A stretch of 64,000 nucleotides of DNA from Planctomycetota bacterium (GCA_029259775.1 JAJDEN010000015.1:1-64000), one strand, 5' to 3'; positions 8,564 to 18,116 are shown, counted from the first letter of the stretch. Numbers and translations: made by a program. Notes: generated by a model not told the origin, from the letters alone.

Positions 8564-9433
8564 GTGCGTTACCGCGAACCCGTCTTCCGCCCGCCGTCCG
8601 AGGCGAACTCGTACCTGCTTCCCGTCACGGACGGCTGCAGCCACAACGAGTGCACCTACTGCGCGATGTACATCACGAAGAAGTTCTCGGTGCGTCCGCT
8701 GGATGACGTGCTGCAGGACATCGAACAAGCCGCGCACCTGATGCCCGAGACGCGGCGCGTGTTCCTGCTCGACGGCGACGCGATGACGCTCTCGGCCGCC
8801 AAGCTCGTGCCGATCCTCGAGGCGCTGCGCCGCTCCTTCCCCGAGCTCCAGCGCGTCAGCAGCTACGCGAACGCGATCTCGGTCAACAACAAGAGCCACG
8901 AGGACCTCGTGCGTCTGCGGGAACTCGGCCTGACCTTGGGCTACATCGGGCTCGAGAGCGGCGACGAGATCGTCAACGACCGCATCGTGAAGGGCGCGAC
9001 GATCGACGAGCAGGTCGAGGCGGTGCAGCGTGCGCAGGCCGCCGGCATCAAGATGAGCGTCATGGTCCTGCTCGGCATGGGCGGGCGCGCCCGCTCGCGG
9101 GAGCATGCGATCGCCACGGGCGAGGTGCTCTCGCGCATGGATCCGCGCTACGTCTCCTGCCTGTGCGTCACGCCCGTGCCGGGCACGCCGCTCTTCGATC
9201 AGGTCGAAGACGGCAGCTTCGAGATGGTCTCCCCCGAGGAGACCCTGGAGGAATTGCGCCTCCTGGTGGAGCACCTGGAGGTCTCAGGTGCCGTCTTCCG
9301 CAGCAACCACGCGAGCAACTACCTCCCGCTGGGCGGACGGCTGCCCGTGGACAAGGCGAAGCTGCTGGCTGCCATCGCCGCGGCCCAGGCCGGCGACATT
9401 CCGCTGAAGCCCGAGTCGCTCCGAGGTTTGTAG
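8564..9433 (+). CDS. Radical SAM protein with CX4CX2C cluster motif
   Basis: 289 aa starting at GTG 8564, 4 bp after lpxH. The [4Fe-4S] cysteines are C25, C30 and C33 in GCSHNECTYC, a CX4CX2C spacing seen in a family of short uncharacterised radical SAM proteins rather than the classical CX3CX2C. A radical-SAM/Elp3-like barrel follows, with YIGLESGDE and VMVLLGMGG. There is no extra domain from which to name a substrate. It sits inside the copA-rarA run; a link to envelope synthesis (lpxH, dacB neighbours) is only contextual. Confidence 0.8.
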   Translation: MRYREPVFRPPSEANSYLLPVTDGCSHNECTYCAMYITKKFSVRPLDDVLQDIEQAAHLMPETRRVFLLDGDAMTLSAAKLVPILEALRRSFPELQRVSSYANAISVNNKSHEDLVRLRELGLTLGYIGLESGDEIVNDRIVKGATIDEQVEAVQRAQAAGIKMSVMVLLGMGGRARSREHAIATGEVLSRMDPRYVSCLCVTPVPGTPLFDQVEDGSFEMVSPEETLEELRLLVEHLEVSGAVFRSNHASNYLPLGGRLPVDKAKLLAAIAAAQAGDIPLKPESLRGL

Positions 9434-9496
9434 ACCATCCCGGGTCACCGGCAAGCCGTCCGTGCAGTCGCGCGATCCGTCGGTAGATTCGGTCTC

Positions 9497-10960
9497 ATGC
9501 GTCTCCGTCTCTCCTGGCTGGTGTTCCTGCTGCTGCCGCTCCTCACGGGGGCGGAGTCCGCCGAGGGGCGTGGCGCGGCGACCAAGCGCCAGACCCTGGC
9601 CAAGCGGCTCAGCACACGCATCAAGAAGGCACGCCTCAAGCCCGGGCAGTACAGCATCGTCGTGATGACCCGCGGCGCGCATCCGATGGTGAACTACACG
9701 GCCGGCGGCACGACCGCCCTCGTGCCCGCGTCCGCCGCCAAGGTCCTCACGGCGGCCTCGGCCCTCGACCACCTCGGCACCGGCTATGTGTTCCGTACGA
9801 TGCTCAGTGCTCGAGGCAAGCTGAGCGCCGACGGCGTGCTCGATGGCGACCTCGTCCTGCATGGCTCGGGCGACCCCAACATCTCAGGCCGCTTCCACGA
9901 CGGCGACCCCATGGCCGTGCCGGCCAAGCTGGCGCGCCAGGTCTTCGCCGCCGGCATCCGCCGTGTGACGGGCGCCGTGGTTCTCGACGAGGGGCCGTTC
10001 GACCGCGCGTACGTGCATCCGGAGTGGTCCGCGGCCGACAAGCGTCGCTGGTACGGCGCGCCCGTCGGCGGCCTGGCCTTCAACGACGGCTGCGTGGACG
10101 TGGCGCTCAAGGCCGGTCGGGCGGGTACGCGTCCCGCGCTCAGCCTGCCGGCCGGCGTCGGCCCGTGGCGCGTGAAGAACAGCGTGAAGACCGTCGGGGC
10201 AGCGCGCACCGCCGCCGGGGGGCGTTGGATCGATGACGGTCGCACGCTCGAAGTTCACGGCCGGCTGCCGCCCGGGGGCAGGGCGAGCTTCCACGTGCCC
10301 GTACCCGACCCCGCGCTGTTCTTCGGCGGGGCGTTGCTCCAAGCACTGAAGACCCAGAACGTGCGCGTGGGCGGATCCCTACGCCACGCACGGGACCGGG
10401 CCGACAAGAAGCCCGGCCGGGTCGTCGCCCTGCACGAATCGGACCTACCATCAGCGCTCGCCGTGATGAACACGCGCAGCCAGAACGTCTACGCGAGCCT
10501 GCTGTTCAAGCTGGCGGGCGCGCACGTCACCGGCGAGGCCACGTGGGCGTCCGGGCAGGAGGCCGTGCGCGCGATGCTCGAGCGCCGGCACATCAACGAC
10601 GGGGGCAGCACGCAGATGCGCGACGGCTCCGGTTTGTCGCCGCACAACAAGGTCAGCGCCGGGGTGCTGGCGCAGGTCCTGCATGCGCTCGGCCAGGACG
10701 TGCTGCGCGGGCCGGTGCTCTACGACTCCCTGCCTGTCTCCGGGGTGAGCGGCACGCTGCGCAAGCGCTTGCGCGAGAAGGGCGTCAAGGGGCGTGTGCA
10801 CGCCAAGACCGGCACGCTGAACGACACGCGCGCCCGGGCCCTGGCGGGCTACGTCGACGGCCCGAGGCCGGGCACGGGCAAGGTCTTTGCCATCCTGCTG
10901 AATGGGCCGGGAGCGTCGCATGCCGTCATCGACGACCTGGTGCGCGAGATCTGCCGGTGA
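9497..10960 (+). CDS. dacB: D-alanyl-D-alanine carboxypeptidase/endopeptidase (PBP4, peptidase S13)
   Basis: 487 aa with a signal peptide (SWLVFLLLPLLTGAESA). Active-site motifs are S79-A-A-K82, S328-Q-N330 and K437-T-G, with the S13 insert between the first two. The enzyme trims D-Ala from, or cleaves crosslinks in, periplasmic peptidoglycan. The existence of murein matters for a planctomycete-like genome, where older literature doubted it. The stop codon overlaps the rarA start as GTGA (10957-10960), so rarA is translationally coupled. Confidence 0.9.
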   Translation: MRLRLSWLVFLLLPLLTGAESAEGRGAATKRQTLAKRLSTRIKKARLKPGQYSIVVMTRGAHPMVNYTAGGTTALVPASAAKVLTAASALDHLGTGYVFRTMLSARGKLSADGVLDGDLVLHGSGDPNISGRFHDGDPMAVPAKLARQVFAAGIRRVTGAVVLDEGPFDRAYVHPEWSAADKRRWYGAPVGGLAFNDGCVDVALKAGRAGTRPALSLPAGVGPWRVKNSVKTVGAARTAAGGRWIDDGRTLEVHGRLPPGGRASFHVPVPDPALFFGGALLQALKTQNVRVGGSLRHARDRADKKPGRVVALHESDLPSALAVMNTRSQNVYASLLFKLAGAHVTGEATWASGQEAVRAMLERRHINDGGSTQMRDGSGLSPHNKVSAGVLAQVLHALGQDVLRGPVLYDSLPVSGVSGTLRKRLREKGVKGRVHAKTGTLNDTRARALAGYVDGPRPGTGKVFAILLNGPGASHAVIDDLVREICR

Positions 10961-12243
10961 GCCGCGCGCCGCTGGCGGACCGGCTGCGTCCGGAGTCGAT
11001 CGAGCACGTCTTCGGCCAAGAGGCCGTGCTGGCCGAGGGCAGCCTCATGCGCACCGCCTTCGACGCCGGTGTCGTCACCAGTCTTGTGCTCTGGGGTCCG
11101 CCCGGCACCGGCAAGACCACCCTGGCGCGGCTGCTCGCGGGCCACAGCGACATGGTCTTCGAGGCGCTGTCCGCGGTGACGTCCGGGGTGAAGGACGTCC
11201 GTGCCGTGATCACGCGGGCCAAGGAACACCGCGCGGGCGGCAAGGGCACGCTGCTCTTCGTGGACGAGATCCACCGCTTCAACCGCGCGCAGCAGGACGC
11301 ATTCCTGCCACACATCGAGGACGGTACGATCGTGCTCGTCGGCGCGACCACGGAGAACCCGGGCTTCTCGCTCATCGGCGCTCTGCTCTCGCGGCTGCGC
11401 GTCGTCACCCTGCAGCCGATCGACGACGCTGCCTTGGCGCGCATCGTGGATCGCGCCTTGGCTGAGAAGGTCTCCGGGCTCGCCGGCACCTACACGCTGG
11501 ACGAGGAGGCGCGCGACATCCTCATCGGCGCGGCCGGCGGCGACGCGCGCAAGCTCTTGAACATCCTGGAGTCCGCCGCGCAGCTGACCGGCGAGGGCGG
11601 TGCGATTGAAGCCGCCGTCGTGCGCGAGGCGGCGCAGACCCGACTCAAGGCCTACAACCGCTCGGGCGACGACCGCTTCGATCTGCTCTCGGCGTTTCAC
11701 AAGTCGCTGCGCGGCAGCGACGTGGACGCAGCGCTCTTCTGGATGGGGCGCATGCTCGAGGGCGGCGAGGACGCACTGGTGATCGTGCGCCGCATGGTGG
11801 CGATGGCGGCGGAGGACATCGGCCTGGCCGATCCGGCGGCATTGCGGATCGCGCTCGATGCCCTGCAGGCGGTCCAGTTCCTCGGTCAGCCCGAGGGCGA
11901 GTTGCCGCTCACCGAGGCGGTCATCTACCTGGCGACGGCGCCCAAGTCCAACAGCGCAGCGCTGGCGCTGGGCCGGGCGCGCAAGGCGGCGGCGCAGCAC
12001 GTCGAGCTGCCCGTCCCGATCCACATCCGCAACGCGCCGACCAAGCTCGCGAAGGACCTCGGGCACGGCAAGGCCTACCGCTATCCGCACGACCATCCGC
12101 AGGGCTTCGTCGATCAGGCCTACCTGCCCGATGAGATCGCGGACCTCGCGCTCTACCAGCCGAAGGAGCTGGGGGCCGAGCGCGAGACGAAGAAGCGCTG
12201 GGCATGGTGGCGGAAGCTCCGTGGGCGGGGCGGCGGCGAGTAG
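10957..12243 (+). CDS. rarA: Replication-associated recombination protein A (AAA+ ATPase)
   Basis: 428 aa from GTG 10957, which overlaps the dacB stop. Walker A is GPPGTGKT (47-54) and Walker B is DEIH (103-106) in LLFVDEIHRFNRAQQDAFLPH, a highly characteristic RarA/MgsA/WRNIP1 segment. GATTENPGFSLIGALLSR (sensor 1 and arginine finger region) and the C-terminal tetramerisation domain with ATAPKSNSA and HIRNAPTKL follow. It acts at stalled replication forks with the clamp loader and SSB. A much longer frame exists upstream but overlaps dacB entirely and is rejected. Confidence 0.95.
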   Translation: MSRAPLADRLRPESIEHVFGQEAVLAEGSLMRTAFDAGVVTSLVLWGPPGTGKTTLARLLAGHSDMVFEALSAVTSGVKDVRAVITRAKEHRAGGKGTLLFVDEIHRFNRAQQDAFLPHIEDGTIVLVGATTENPGFSLIGALLSRLRVVTLQPIDDAALARIVDRALAEKVSGLAGTYTLDEEARDILIGAAGGDARKLLNILESAAQLTGEGGAIEAAVVREAAQTRLKAYNRSGDDRFDLLSAFHKSLRGSDVDAALFWMGRMLEGGEDALVIVRRMVAMAAEDIGLADPAALRIALDALQAVQFLGQPEGELPLTEAVIYLATAPKSNSAALALGRARKAAAQHVELPVPIHIRNAPTKLAKDLGHGKAYRYPHDHPQGFVDQAYLPDEIADLALYQPKELGAERETKKRWAWWRKLRGRGGGE

Positions 12244-12252
12244 CTTGTCGCC

Positions 12253-13044
12253 ATGATCGACCTCGCACGCAAGGTAGCCCTCGAAGCCGGCACGATCCTG
12301 ATGGAGCGCTTCGGCCGCCTGTCGGGTACGGAGATCGAACGCCACGGCCGCCGTGACGTCACGACCGCCGCTGATACCGCGGCGGAGGAGCACATCACGC
12401 GACGCCTCACCACGGCGCGGCCGGACATCCCCGTGCTGGGGGAGGAGGGCGACCGCGGCACGGACGCCCGGCCTGAAGGCATGTGCTGGATCGTCGATCC
12501 GCTCGACGGCACGGTGAACTTCGTCCAGGGCATCCCGCTCTTCGCGGTTTCGATCGGCCTCGTCGAGGACGGCAAGCCGCTGCTCGGCGTCGTGCATCTG
12601 CCGGCGCTGAACCAGACCTTCTGGGGTGGGCCCGGCACGGGCTGCTTCGAGGGGGAGCGCCCGGTCTCCGTGAGTGCGACGCCGATGTTGTCGGACGCGA
12701 TCGTGGCGACGGGCTTCGCCTACAAGCGCGACGAGACAGCGGACAACAACGTCGAGAACGTCCAGCGCATGATCATGAAGACGCGCGGCATCCGGCGCAT
12801 GGGTGCAGCCGCGATCGATCTTGCCTACGTCGCTTCGGGCAGGCTCGATGCGTTCTGGGAACTGCACCTGAAGCCGTGGGACGTCGCGGCGGGAGCGGCC
12901 TTGATCCGCGCCGCGGGCGGCACGGTCACCGATCAACACGGCGGAGAGGACTGGCTCTTCGGCCACCACCTGGTCGCGAGCAACGGCATGCTGCACGACG
13001 AACTGCGCGGCGCGCTGGTCGAACTCAAGGACGCGACGGGCTAG
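12253..13044 (+). CDS. Inositol monophosphatase family phosphatase
   Basis: 263 aa, usual family length. Metal and substrate motifs are GEEG (63-66), DPLDGTVNF (82-90) and the C-terminal WDVAAGA (209 onward). These define Mg2+-dependent, Li+-sensitive phosphatases acting on inositol phosphates, fructose-1,6-bisphosphate or PAP. The sequence alone does not separate SuhB-like inositol phosphatase from the others. It is the last gene of the copA-lpxH-radical SAM-dacB-rarA run, 9 bp after rarA. Confidence 0.9.
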   Translation: MIDLARKVALEAGTILMERFGRLSGTEIERHGRRDVTTAADTAAEEHITRRLTTARPDIPVLGEEGDRGTDARPEGMCWIVDPLDGTVNFVQGIPLFAVSIGLVEDGKPLLGVVHLPALNQTFWGGPGTGCFEGERPVSVSATPMLSDAIVATGFAYKRDETADNNVENVQRMIMKTRGIRRMGAAAIDLAYVASGRLDAFWELHLKPWDVAAGAALIRAAGGTVTDQHGGEDWLFGHHLVASNGMLHDELRGALVELKDATG

Positions 13045-13047
13045 CCG

Positions 13048-13157
13048 CTCGAGTATCGAAGAGCGTTCCCGGGCTTGGTGCCCCGAAGCCGCAGCCGTGT
13101 GCCGTGCCGCCGGGAGGGGGGAGGGCGGATTCCCCGACGCTTTTCGAATACCGCGAG
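13048..13157. repeat. Imperfect inverted repeat downstream of the IMPase gene
   Basis: Bases 13048-13065 are complementary, with two small gaps, to 13138-13157 (CGCTCTTCGATACTCGAG on one side against a CGCTTTTCGA...CGAG segment on the other). The enclosed 70 bp is C/G-rich. It begins 4 bp after the IMPase stop, so it could be a transcription stop, or the ends of a decayed mobile fragment. There is no T-tract. Confidence 0.35.
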
Positions 13158-13226
13158 AGTGAGCTGTCGGTATGCCGCTTCCGATGGCAGAGGGATGGCG
13201 CACGGCCGTCCCGAAAGGACGACCCC

Positions 13227-13691
13227 ATGAGAATCTCCCACCTAGCCCTCGCGGCAGCTGCGCTGTTGATGGCGGCCCCGGACGCAACTGCAGGCGACGT
13301 GTTCGAGCGAGCTTCGAAGACAGCCCGCAAAGGCTCCGACAAGGGTCGGGAACGCAGAAGCGTCCGGCGCCTCAAGCTCATGCCAGAGAATCTGCTTCGC
13401 CGTCTGAAGGGCCGCATCGGCAGGCGTCGGGTCGAGTCTCCGAAGCGCCGGAGGCCTACGCGCATCGTTCGCCGGGAGCGCCACGGGCCCGATCGTCAGC
13501 CGCCGAAGGTGCCGAAGCAGCGCAGCAGCAAGATCGGCGGGCGCCCGAGGCCGGGCCAGACACAGCCCCCGAAGAGGAGGCCGACCAACACGCAGAGCCC
13601 CGCTCCGAAGAAGCCGACGCGGGCAGGGCGACAGGCGCCCCGGCCCACGGTCAGCCCGCCGCTCCCGAAGCGCTTGGCGTCGGTGAAGTAG
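13227..13691 (+). CDS. Small secreted Arg/Lys/Pro-rich protein of unknown function
   Basis: 154 aa. ATG 13227 has AAAGGA about 8 bp upstream and opens a clear signal peptide (ISHLALAAAALLMAAPDATAG). The mature part is extremely basic, rich in Arg, Lys, Pro and Ser, with no predicted hydrophobic core and no Cys. I recognise no family. Low complexity suggests a disordered, polyanion-binding role (LPS, DNA or matrix polysaccharide), which is inference. The larger frame that extends upstream overlaps the IMPase gene and is rejected. Confidence 0.65.
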   Translation: MRISHLALAAAALLMAAPDATAGDVFERASKTARKGSDKGRERRSVRRLKLMPENLLRRLKGRIGRRRVESPKRRRPTRIVRRERHGPDRQPPKVPKQRSSKIGGRPRPGQTQPPKRRPTNTQSPAPKKPTRAGRQAPRPTVSPPLPKRLASVK

Positions 13692-13967
13692 CTCGAGTGC
13701 CGAACCGGGGAAAGGTGCATCGCAGTTGAAAGCGATTGGTGCCTGGTGCCAACCGGTAGCTACTCCGACGCACGTTCACCCGGTTCCGTGCCACATCTCT
13801 TCTTGGAGCGACCTCGGGCGCGCGGCGCCAGAGAGTCAGCATGGCATCCTGAGGGGGTACCCACGCCATGGGAGAGGACCAGTCCCGCATCTCGTGTCGT
13901 CTCTTCGTCCACGGGCGGTACCGGGCGCGAGGTGGCGAACGCTTCGCGCGGCACCGTACTCCGTTCA

Positions 13968-15251
13968 TCACGGCCGACGGTCCGCGCTGTCGGACGGCGG
14001 CGGTTGAGAGCTACGACGCCCCGACTCTTCGAGTCGAAGCTCCGCCATGAAGGACGAATGGAGCAGGAAGGCGACGAGGCGCGAGTGGTTCTCGACCCAC
14101 GGCGGCTGGTAGCGGGGACGGGCGATGAACCCCGATCGGAAGAAAGCCTCGAGACGAGGGACGTCGGATGCGGCGAGGCGCCCGCAGAGGAGGTGCTGCG
14201 GGTCTTCCAGACGGCCGTCGTGAATCGAGTCGCGCAAGAACCTGTGGATGCGGACGAAGCCCTGGAGGTAGACCGCGTCCTTCGTGAAGGCGCCGCCGCC
14301 GCGCACATCGCCACCGCGGAAGACGCGCTCCGCGGAGCCGAAGCTCTCGGACTCGGTTTGTCCGCACTCGATGAAGAAGCGGAAGACCTCGATGAAGTCC
14401 GCGCCGCTCGTCGCCATGTCGATCGCAAGCACGCGCGCGGCGATGCGCCGCAGGCGATTGATGTCGATCGAGTTCGTGATCAACTCCGAGAAGAGCGCCA
14501 GACCCTCTTGCGATCGTGTCGTTCGGGGAGCCCCCAACCCCAGCGACGTGAGGTGGGGCTGGACCTGGCCATTGAGCGCGGTCAGCGTATGCACAAGGAG
14601 CTCGTGGTTGACGAGTTGGGCAACGTCGGCGTCGGAGAAGCAGGTGCTGCCGCGGATGCGAATCCGAGTGGCACCGGCCGCCGCTTTGGCAGAGAGCCCC
14701 GGGTCGACGACCACGGCCACCTTGTGGACGTCGAGACGCGCCGCCTCGCGCGCGATCGCGCTAGCGACGGCCTGCGGCGTCACGCAATAGTCGGCCTCTT
14801 CGAGGTGGCAACTCGTGTGGTAGTCGCGCGTGACGTCCAACAGGCGGGCGGCGGCAGCGGCCGTGGTTGTGTGATCCATGGCGACGGGGTCAGACGGCGA
14901 GCCGTAGAGGCGCTTGGAGAGTTCGCTGAAGCGTGGCTTGCCTCGAACCTCGATCATTTCGGTGACATGCGAGTAGCTGCGCGTCGTCCGGTAGAGAAAA
15001 TCGCCGATGGGGTGCGCGCGGTCGCACGCCGAGAGGATCACCTCAAGGGCGGTCCGTTCGGTCGAGAGGTCGACGGGTGCGTAGCTGATCTCGGGAAGTG
15101 AGGGCTCTCCGCGGCGCCATGCGTCCAGGAAGATCTGTCGCCGGTCGGACGGCCACGCCAGGTACGTCAGGACCTTGATCGACTTGGCCACCTCGACCAG
15201 GCGACGATCGAGCGCGCAGAGTGCTTGGAGTTCGGCGTCCATGTGGGCCAT
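13968..15251 (-). CDS. QEGLA-motif protein (DUF1704 / MATCAP-type metallopeptidase)
   Basis: 427 aa from ATG 15251 (ATG 15242 is possible; a start further upstream would place the 15256-15277 palindrome in the coding region). The signature QEGLA (248-252) and the zinc motif HELLVH (216-221, HExxxH) identify the family called 'flavohemoglobin expression-modulating QEGLA motif protein'. Eukaryotic relatives (MATCAP) are tubulin tyrosine carboxypeptidases that use HExxxH plus a downstream Glu. The bacterial substrate is unknown. No signal peptide is visible, so it is probably cytoplasmic. It stands alone, convergent with the small basic protein gene. Confidence 0.85.
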   Translation of the reverse strand: MAHMDAELQALCALDRRLVEVAKSIKVLTYLAWPSDRRQIFLDAWRRGEPSLPEISYAPVDLSTERTALEVILSACDRAHPIGDFLYRTTRSYSHVTEMIEVRGKPRFSELSKRLYGSPSDPVAMDHTTTAAAAARLLDVTRDYHTSCHLEEADYCVTPQAVASAIAREAARLDVHKVAVVVDPGLSAKAAAGATRIRIRGSTCFSDADVAQLVNHELLVHTLTALNGQVQPHLTSLGLGAPRTTRSQEGLALFSELITNSIDINRLRRIAARVLAIDMATSGADFIEVFRFFIECGQTESESFGSAERVFRGGDVRGGGAFTKDAVYLQGFVRIHRFLRDSIHDGRLEDPQHLLCGRLAASDVPRLEAFFRSGFIARPRYQPPWVENHSRLVAFLLHSSFMAELRLEESGRRSSQPPPSDSADRRP

Positions 15252-15255
15252 AGCT

Positions 15256-15277
15256 CTGGATACGGTACCGTATCCAG
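15256..15277. promoter_or_regulatory. 22-bp perfect palindrome upstream of the QEGLA gene
   Basis: A perfect inverted repeat centred on GGTACC, with half-site CTGGATACGGT, lies 5 bp before ATG 15251 of the minus-strand QEGLA gene. Its position and dyad symmetry fit a repressor operator or a leader hairpin. The half-site core GATACGG recurs in other intergenic stretches (about 22000-22060), so it may instead be one member of a dispersed repeat family. Confidence 0.5.
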
Positions 15278-15642
15278 GTACCGCATCCACACCGACAAGC
15301 ACAGCATCGCCCAGGGCTAGCGGCCCAGCCTACTACGATCGGTCCGTGGCGAACCAGCGCACGTGGGCCAGATGGATGGGACCTTGCGGACTGTCGTGGC
15401 CGGGGTGGTGCGGGGTCGCCGGGGGTAGCTTCAACAACTACACCGTCCCGTACCGAAGGGGCTTCCCGGCTTGGCATCTTGTTTGCCATCTGTTGGCTGT
15501 GGACGGTCCAGAGACACCGCTGGCCTGGGCTCGAAAGGCCACTCAAGATTGCGTTGAGAAATGTAGGCGACTAGTGTGGCGCTTCGGAATTCGGGGTTGC
15601 ACCGCGTGCAGTTCGTGCAGTGAGCCCTGGTGGGAGATCGAG
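15278..15642. other. Non-coding stretch between divergent QEGLA and YWTD genes
   Basis: 365 bp without a supported gene. It should contain the divergent promoters. The last 12 bp hold a GGGAG ribosome-binding site for ATG 15643. A short hairpin GCAC-cgc-GTGC lies near 15600. I see no confident -35/-10 pair. Confidence 0.5.
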
Positions 15643-18090
15643 ATGCGGAAACTGTTCCTCCTCGTGGCGCTCGTCGCTACCTGCTTCATGGGGGCCGCGG
15701 ACGTCGACGCCGGCGCCGTGCCTGAGACCAGCAATGCGGTCGCATCGGGCGTCATCTATGACGGGATTGGTGGCGTGCGCGATGGTGTCCCGGATTCGAC
15801 TGCAGCGTCCTTTGCGGTGCTGAACCGTGTTCCGCCTGCCCAGGAAGAGCGCGGAGCCGTCGAGTTCTCCGTGCCGACGCCGCCGGCTGGGGCCGTGCTG
15901 CTGTCCGCCACGTTCCGCGGTGGAATCGGCTTCAACTCCACGGGCTCCTCGACGTACGAACTTAGCGGCTACGACGCCGACGCCTCCACGCCGGGAACGA
16001 TCACGACCGGCGACTTCTTCCCCGGCACGGTCATCAACACGTTCGCGAACAATGGCGGGTTCAGTCAGGACGTCACGGCGTTCGTGGAGAGTCGCATCTC
16101 CGCTGGGGCGGCCCTGCTCGGCTTCCTGATGCGCCAGACGACGCAGCAGGTTGGCCGCAAGACGCATCCGGGGCTCACGCTGGAGGTCTGTTGGAGCCTG
16201 TGCGTCCCGCAGATCTATTGGACAGAGATCCTCGGCGGGACGATTCGACGCGCTGAGGCCGACGGCTCAGGGGTCGTCGACATCTTGACCGGGTTGGACG
16301 AGCCGTTCGGCCTCGACGTCGATGCGGCGAACGGACACATCTACTTCACGGAGCACGGCTCCGAGCACACCGTCAAGCGCTGCGATCTCGATGGTGCCAA
16401 TCTCACGACCATCATTCCAAACGGCACGCTCAATCGGCCGTCGAGCATCACGGTCGATACCGTGAACGGGCACCTGTACGTGAGCCAGTGGCGGTCTGCG
16501 TTCACGCAGACCGACGTACCCGCAGGGACGGCCCTCGTCGGACTGCACCGATTCAATCTGGACGGGACAGGCCTTACCCTCCTGAACGCCGATTCGATCT
16601 ACGGCATGGACGTCGCACTTGACCTTCCGAATAGCCGGATGTTCGTGGCAACGGGCACGCCGGGTGGCGGCCCGCTAGCCGATACGCTCGCTTCCATGGA
16701 TCTTGCCGGCGGCAGCGTGTCGGTCCTTCACGGGCCGGCGAGCACGCCGAGTGCGCGCTTCCCTGCGGGTGTCGGACTCGACCCCGCCAACAACCACGTG
16801 TACTGGTCCTCGCTCAACGCCGGCGTCCACCGTTCGAACATGACGGGGCCGCCCGCCACGGTCCAACTGGTGCCCGACTTCCAGGGCAGCGGCTTCAGTT
16901 TCGAGCGTCAACCGCGCGGCCTGGAGTTGGACCTTCCGAACGGTCACATGTACTGGGCCGCAGCGCCTCGCTACGGCGGTGTGTTCTTCACGGGCGATCC
17001 GCAAGGCGGCGACATCCGCCGCGCCAATCTCGATGGCACGGGGCTGACCGTTCTCGTCCCTGGACTCGATAGCCTGGGCCCGATGGATGTGGAGCTCGTG
17101 TTCCCGAACGTCGCCGTCTCGTGCCCCGCGGACCAACTCGCCGAGTGCGGGGCGCCCCACAACGTCGATCTCCTGGTCGAACAGTGCAGCGGCGAGGCCG
17201 TCACGGTTCAGATCGAGGTAGACGGCAACGTGGAGCAGACGACGAACCTGGCCGCGTCCACGCCCGGCAATCAGGCGATCGTCGGTTTCTCGTTCAACTA
17301 CACCGGCCTCGGGGTCCACACCGTCGATGTGACCGTCACGGCAAGTCCCTCCGGCGCCACGGACAGTTGCAGCTTCGACGTCACGCTCGTGGATACCACG
17401 CCGCCGGTCATCAGCCTGCTCGGCACGACCCCCGTGACCCACGAGTGCGGCTCGGGTCCGTACGTCGATGCCGGCGCCACGGCGCTGGATGCCTGCGAGG
17501 GTGACCTCACCAGCAGCATCGTCGTCGGCGGCGCCACCGTCGATCCGAACACGGCCGGTACCTACGTGATCACCTACGACGTTTCGGATTCGACCGGCAA
17601 CCCGGCCGCCCAGGTGACCCGCACGGTCAATGTCGTCGACACGATCCCGCCGGTAATCACGTGCAACCTGATCCGCACGATGCTCTGGCCTGCGCGTCGG
17701 GGCATCATCCCCGTCGGCTTGTCCGCCTCGGCACTGGACCAGTGCGACGGTGCGGTGAGTGTCGTGGTCACCGTGTTCAGCGACGAAGCCAACGGCCCGC
17801 CGCCGTTCAGCCCCGACGCGACCGGGACCAGCCCGGCGCTCCTCAGGCTGCGCATGGAGCGTGCGTTCCCCGGCGGCGATGGTCGGGTGTACCTGATCCG
17901 TGTGACGGCGACCGATGCGGCCGGCAACACGTCGATCATGTGCAAGTCCTCGATCTGCCCGGTCATGCCCGCAGGGTTCTACATCGTGAGTGCGCGTGCA
18001 CAGGCTGCCGCCGGCGAGTTGCTCTGCTTGGCGGCAGATCCGCTGGTGGGTATCCCCGCCGGCTACACGCAGCTGCACACGATTCCGTAG
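15643..18090 (+). CDS. Secreted protein with YWTD/LDLR-B-type propeller and Ig-like (DUF5011) domains
   Basis: 815 aa. ATG 15643 follows GGGAG by 6 bp and starts a signal peptide (RKLFLLVALVATCFMGAADVDAG). Residues about 30-185 form a beta-rich domain resembling carbohydrate-binding modules. From Y192 onward come repeats with YWT and similar motifs, GLDVD and RANLDGTGL, typical of LDL-receptor class B/NHL-like propellers (to about 480). The remaining third holds bacterial Ig-like units; one (about 586-666) matches the DUF5011 pattern (TPPVISLLG, YVDAGATALD, YDVSDSTGN). It is probably a surface or extracellular protein; no catalytic residues are recognised. A strong stem-loop follows its stop. 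Confidence 0.75.
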   Translation: MRKLFLLVALVATCFMGAADVDAGAVPETSNAVASGVIYDGIGGVRDGVPDSTAASFAVLNRVPPAQEERGAVEFSVPTPPAGAVLLSATFRGGIGFNSTGSSTYELSGYDADASTPGTITTGDFFPGTVINTFANNGGFSQDVTAFVESRISAGAALLGFLMRQTTQQVGRKTHPGLTLEVCWSLCVPQIYWTEILGGTIRRAEADGSGVVDILTGLDEPFGLDVDAANGHIYFTEHGSEHTVKRCDLDGANLTTIIPNGTLNRPSSITVDTVNGHLYVSQWRSAFTQTDVPAGTALVGLHRFNLDGTGLTLLNADSIYGMDVALDLPNSRMFVATGTPGGGPLADTLASMDLAGGSVSVLHGPASTPSARFPAGVGLDPANNHVYWSSLNAGVHRSNMTGPPATVQLVPDFQGSGFSFERQPRGLELDLPNGHMYWAAAPRYGGVFFTGDPQGGDIRRANLDGTGLTVLVPGLDSLGPMDVELVFPNVAVSCPADQLAECGAPHNVDLLVEQCSGEAVTVQIEVDGNVEQTTNLAASTPGNQAIVGFSFNYTGLGVHTVDVTVTASPSGATDSCSFDVTLVDTTPPVISLLGTTPVTHECGSGPYVDAGATALDACEGDLTSSIVVGGATVDPNTAGTYVITYDVSDSTGNPAAQVTRTVNVVDTIPPVITCNLIRTMLWPARRGIIPVGLSASALDQCDGAVSVVVTVFSDEANGPPPFSPDATGTSPALLRLRMERAFPGGDGRVYLIRVTATDAAGNTSIMCKSSICPVMPAGFYIVSARAQAAAGELLCLAADPLVGIPAGYTQLHTIP

Positions 18091-18116
18091 AGCCGCACAG
18101 ACAAGGTCCATCCGCG

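Noticed and set aside
10849-13287. 812-codon antisense frame across rarA and the IMPase gene
   Set aside because: It spans two well-supported genes and their junctions and shows no domain.
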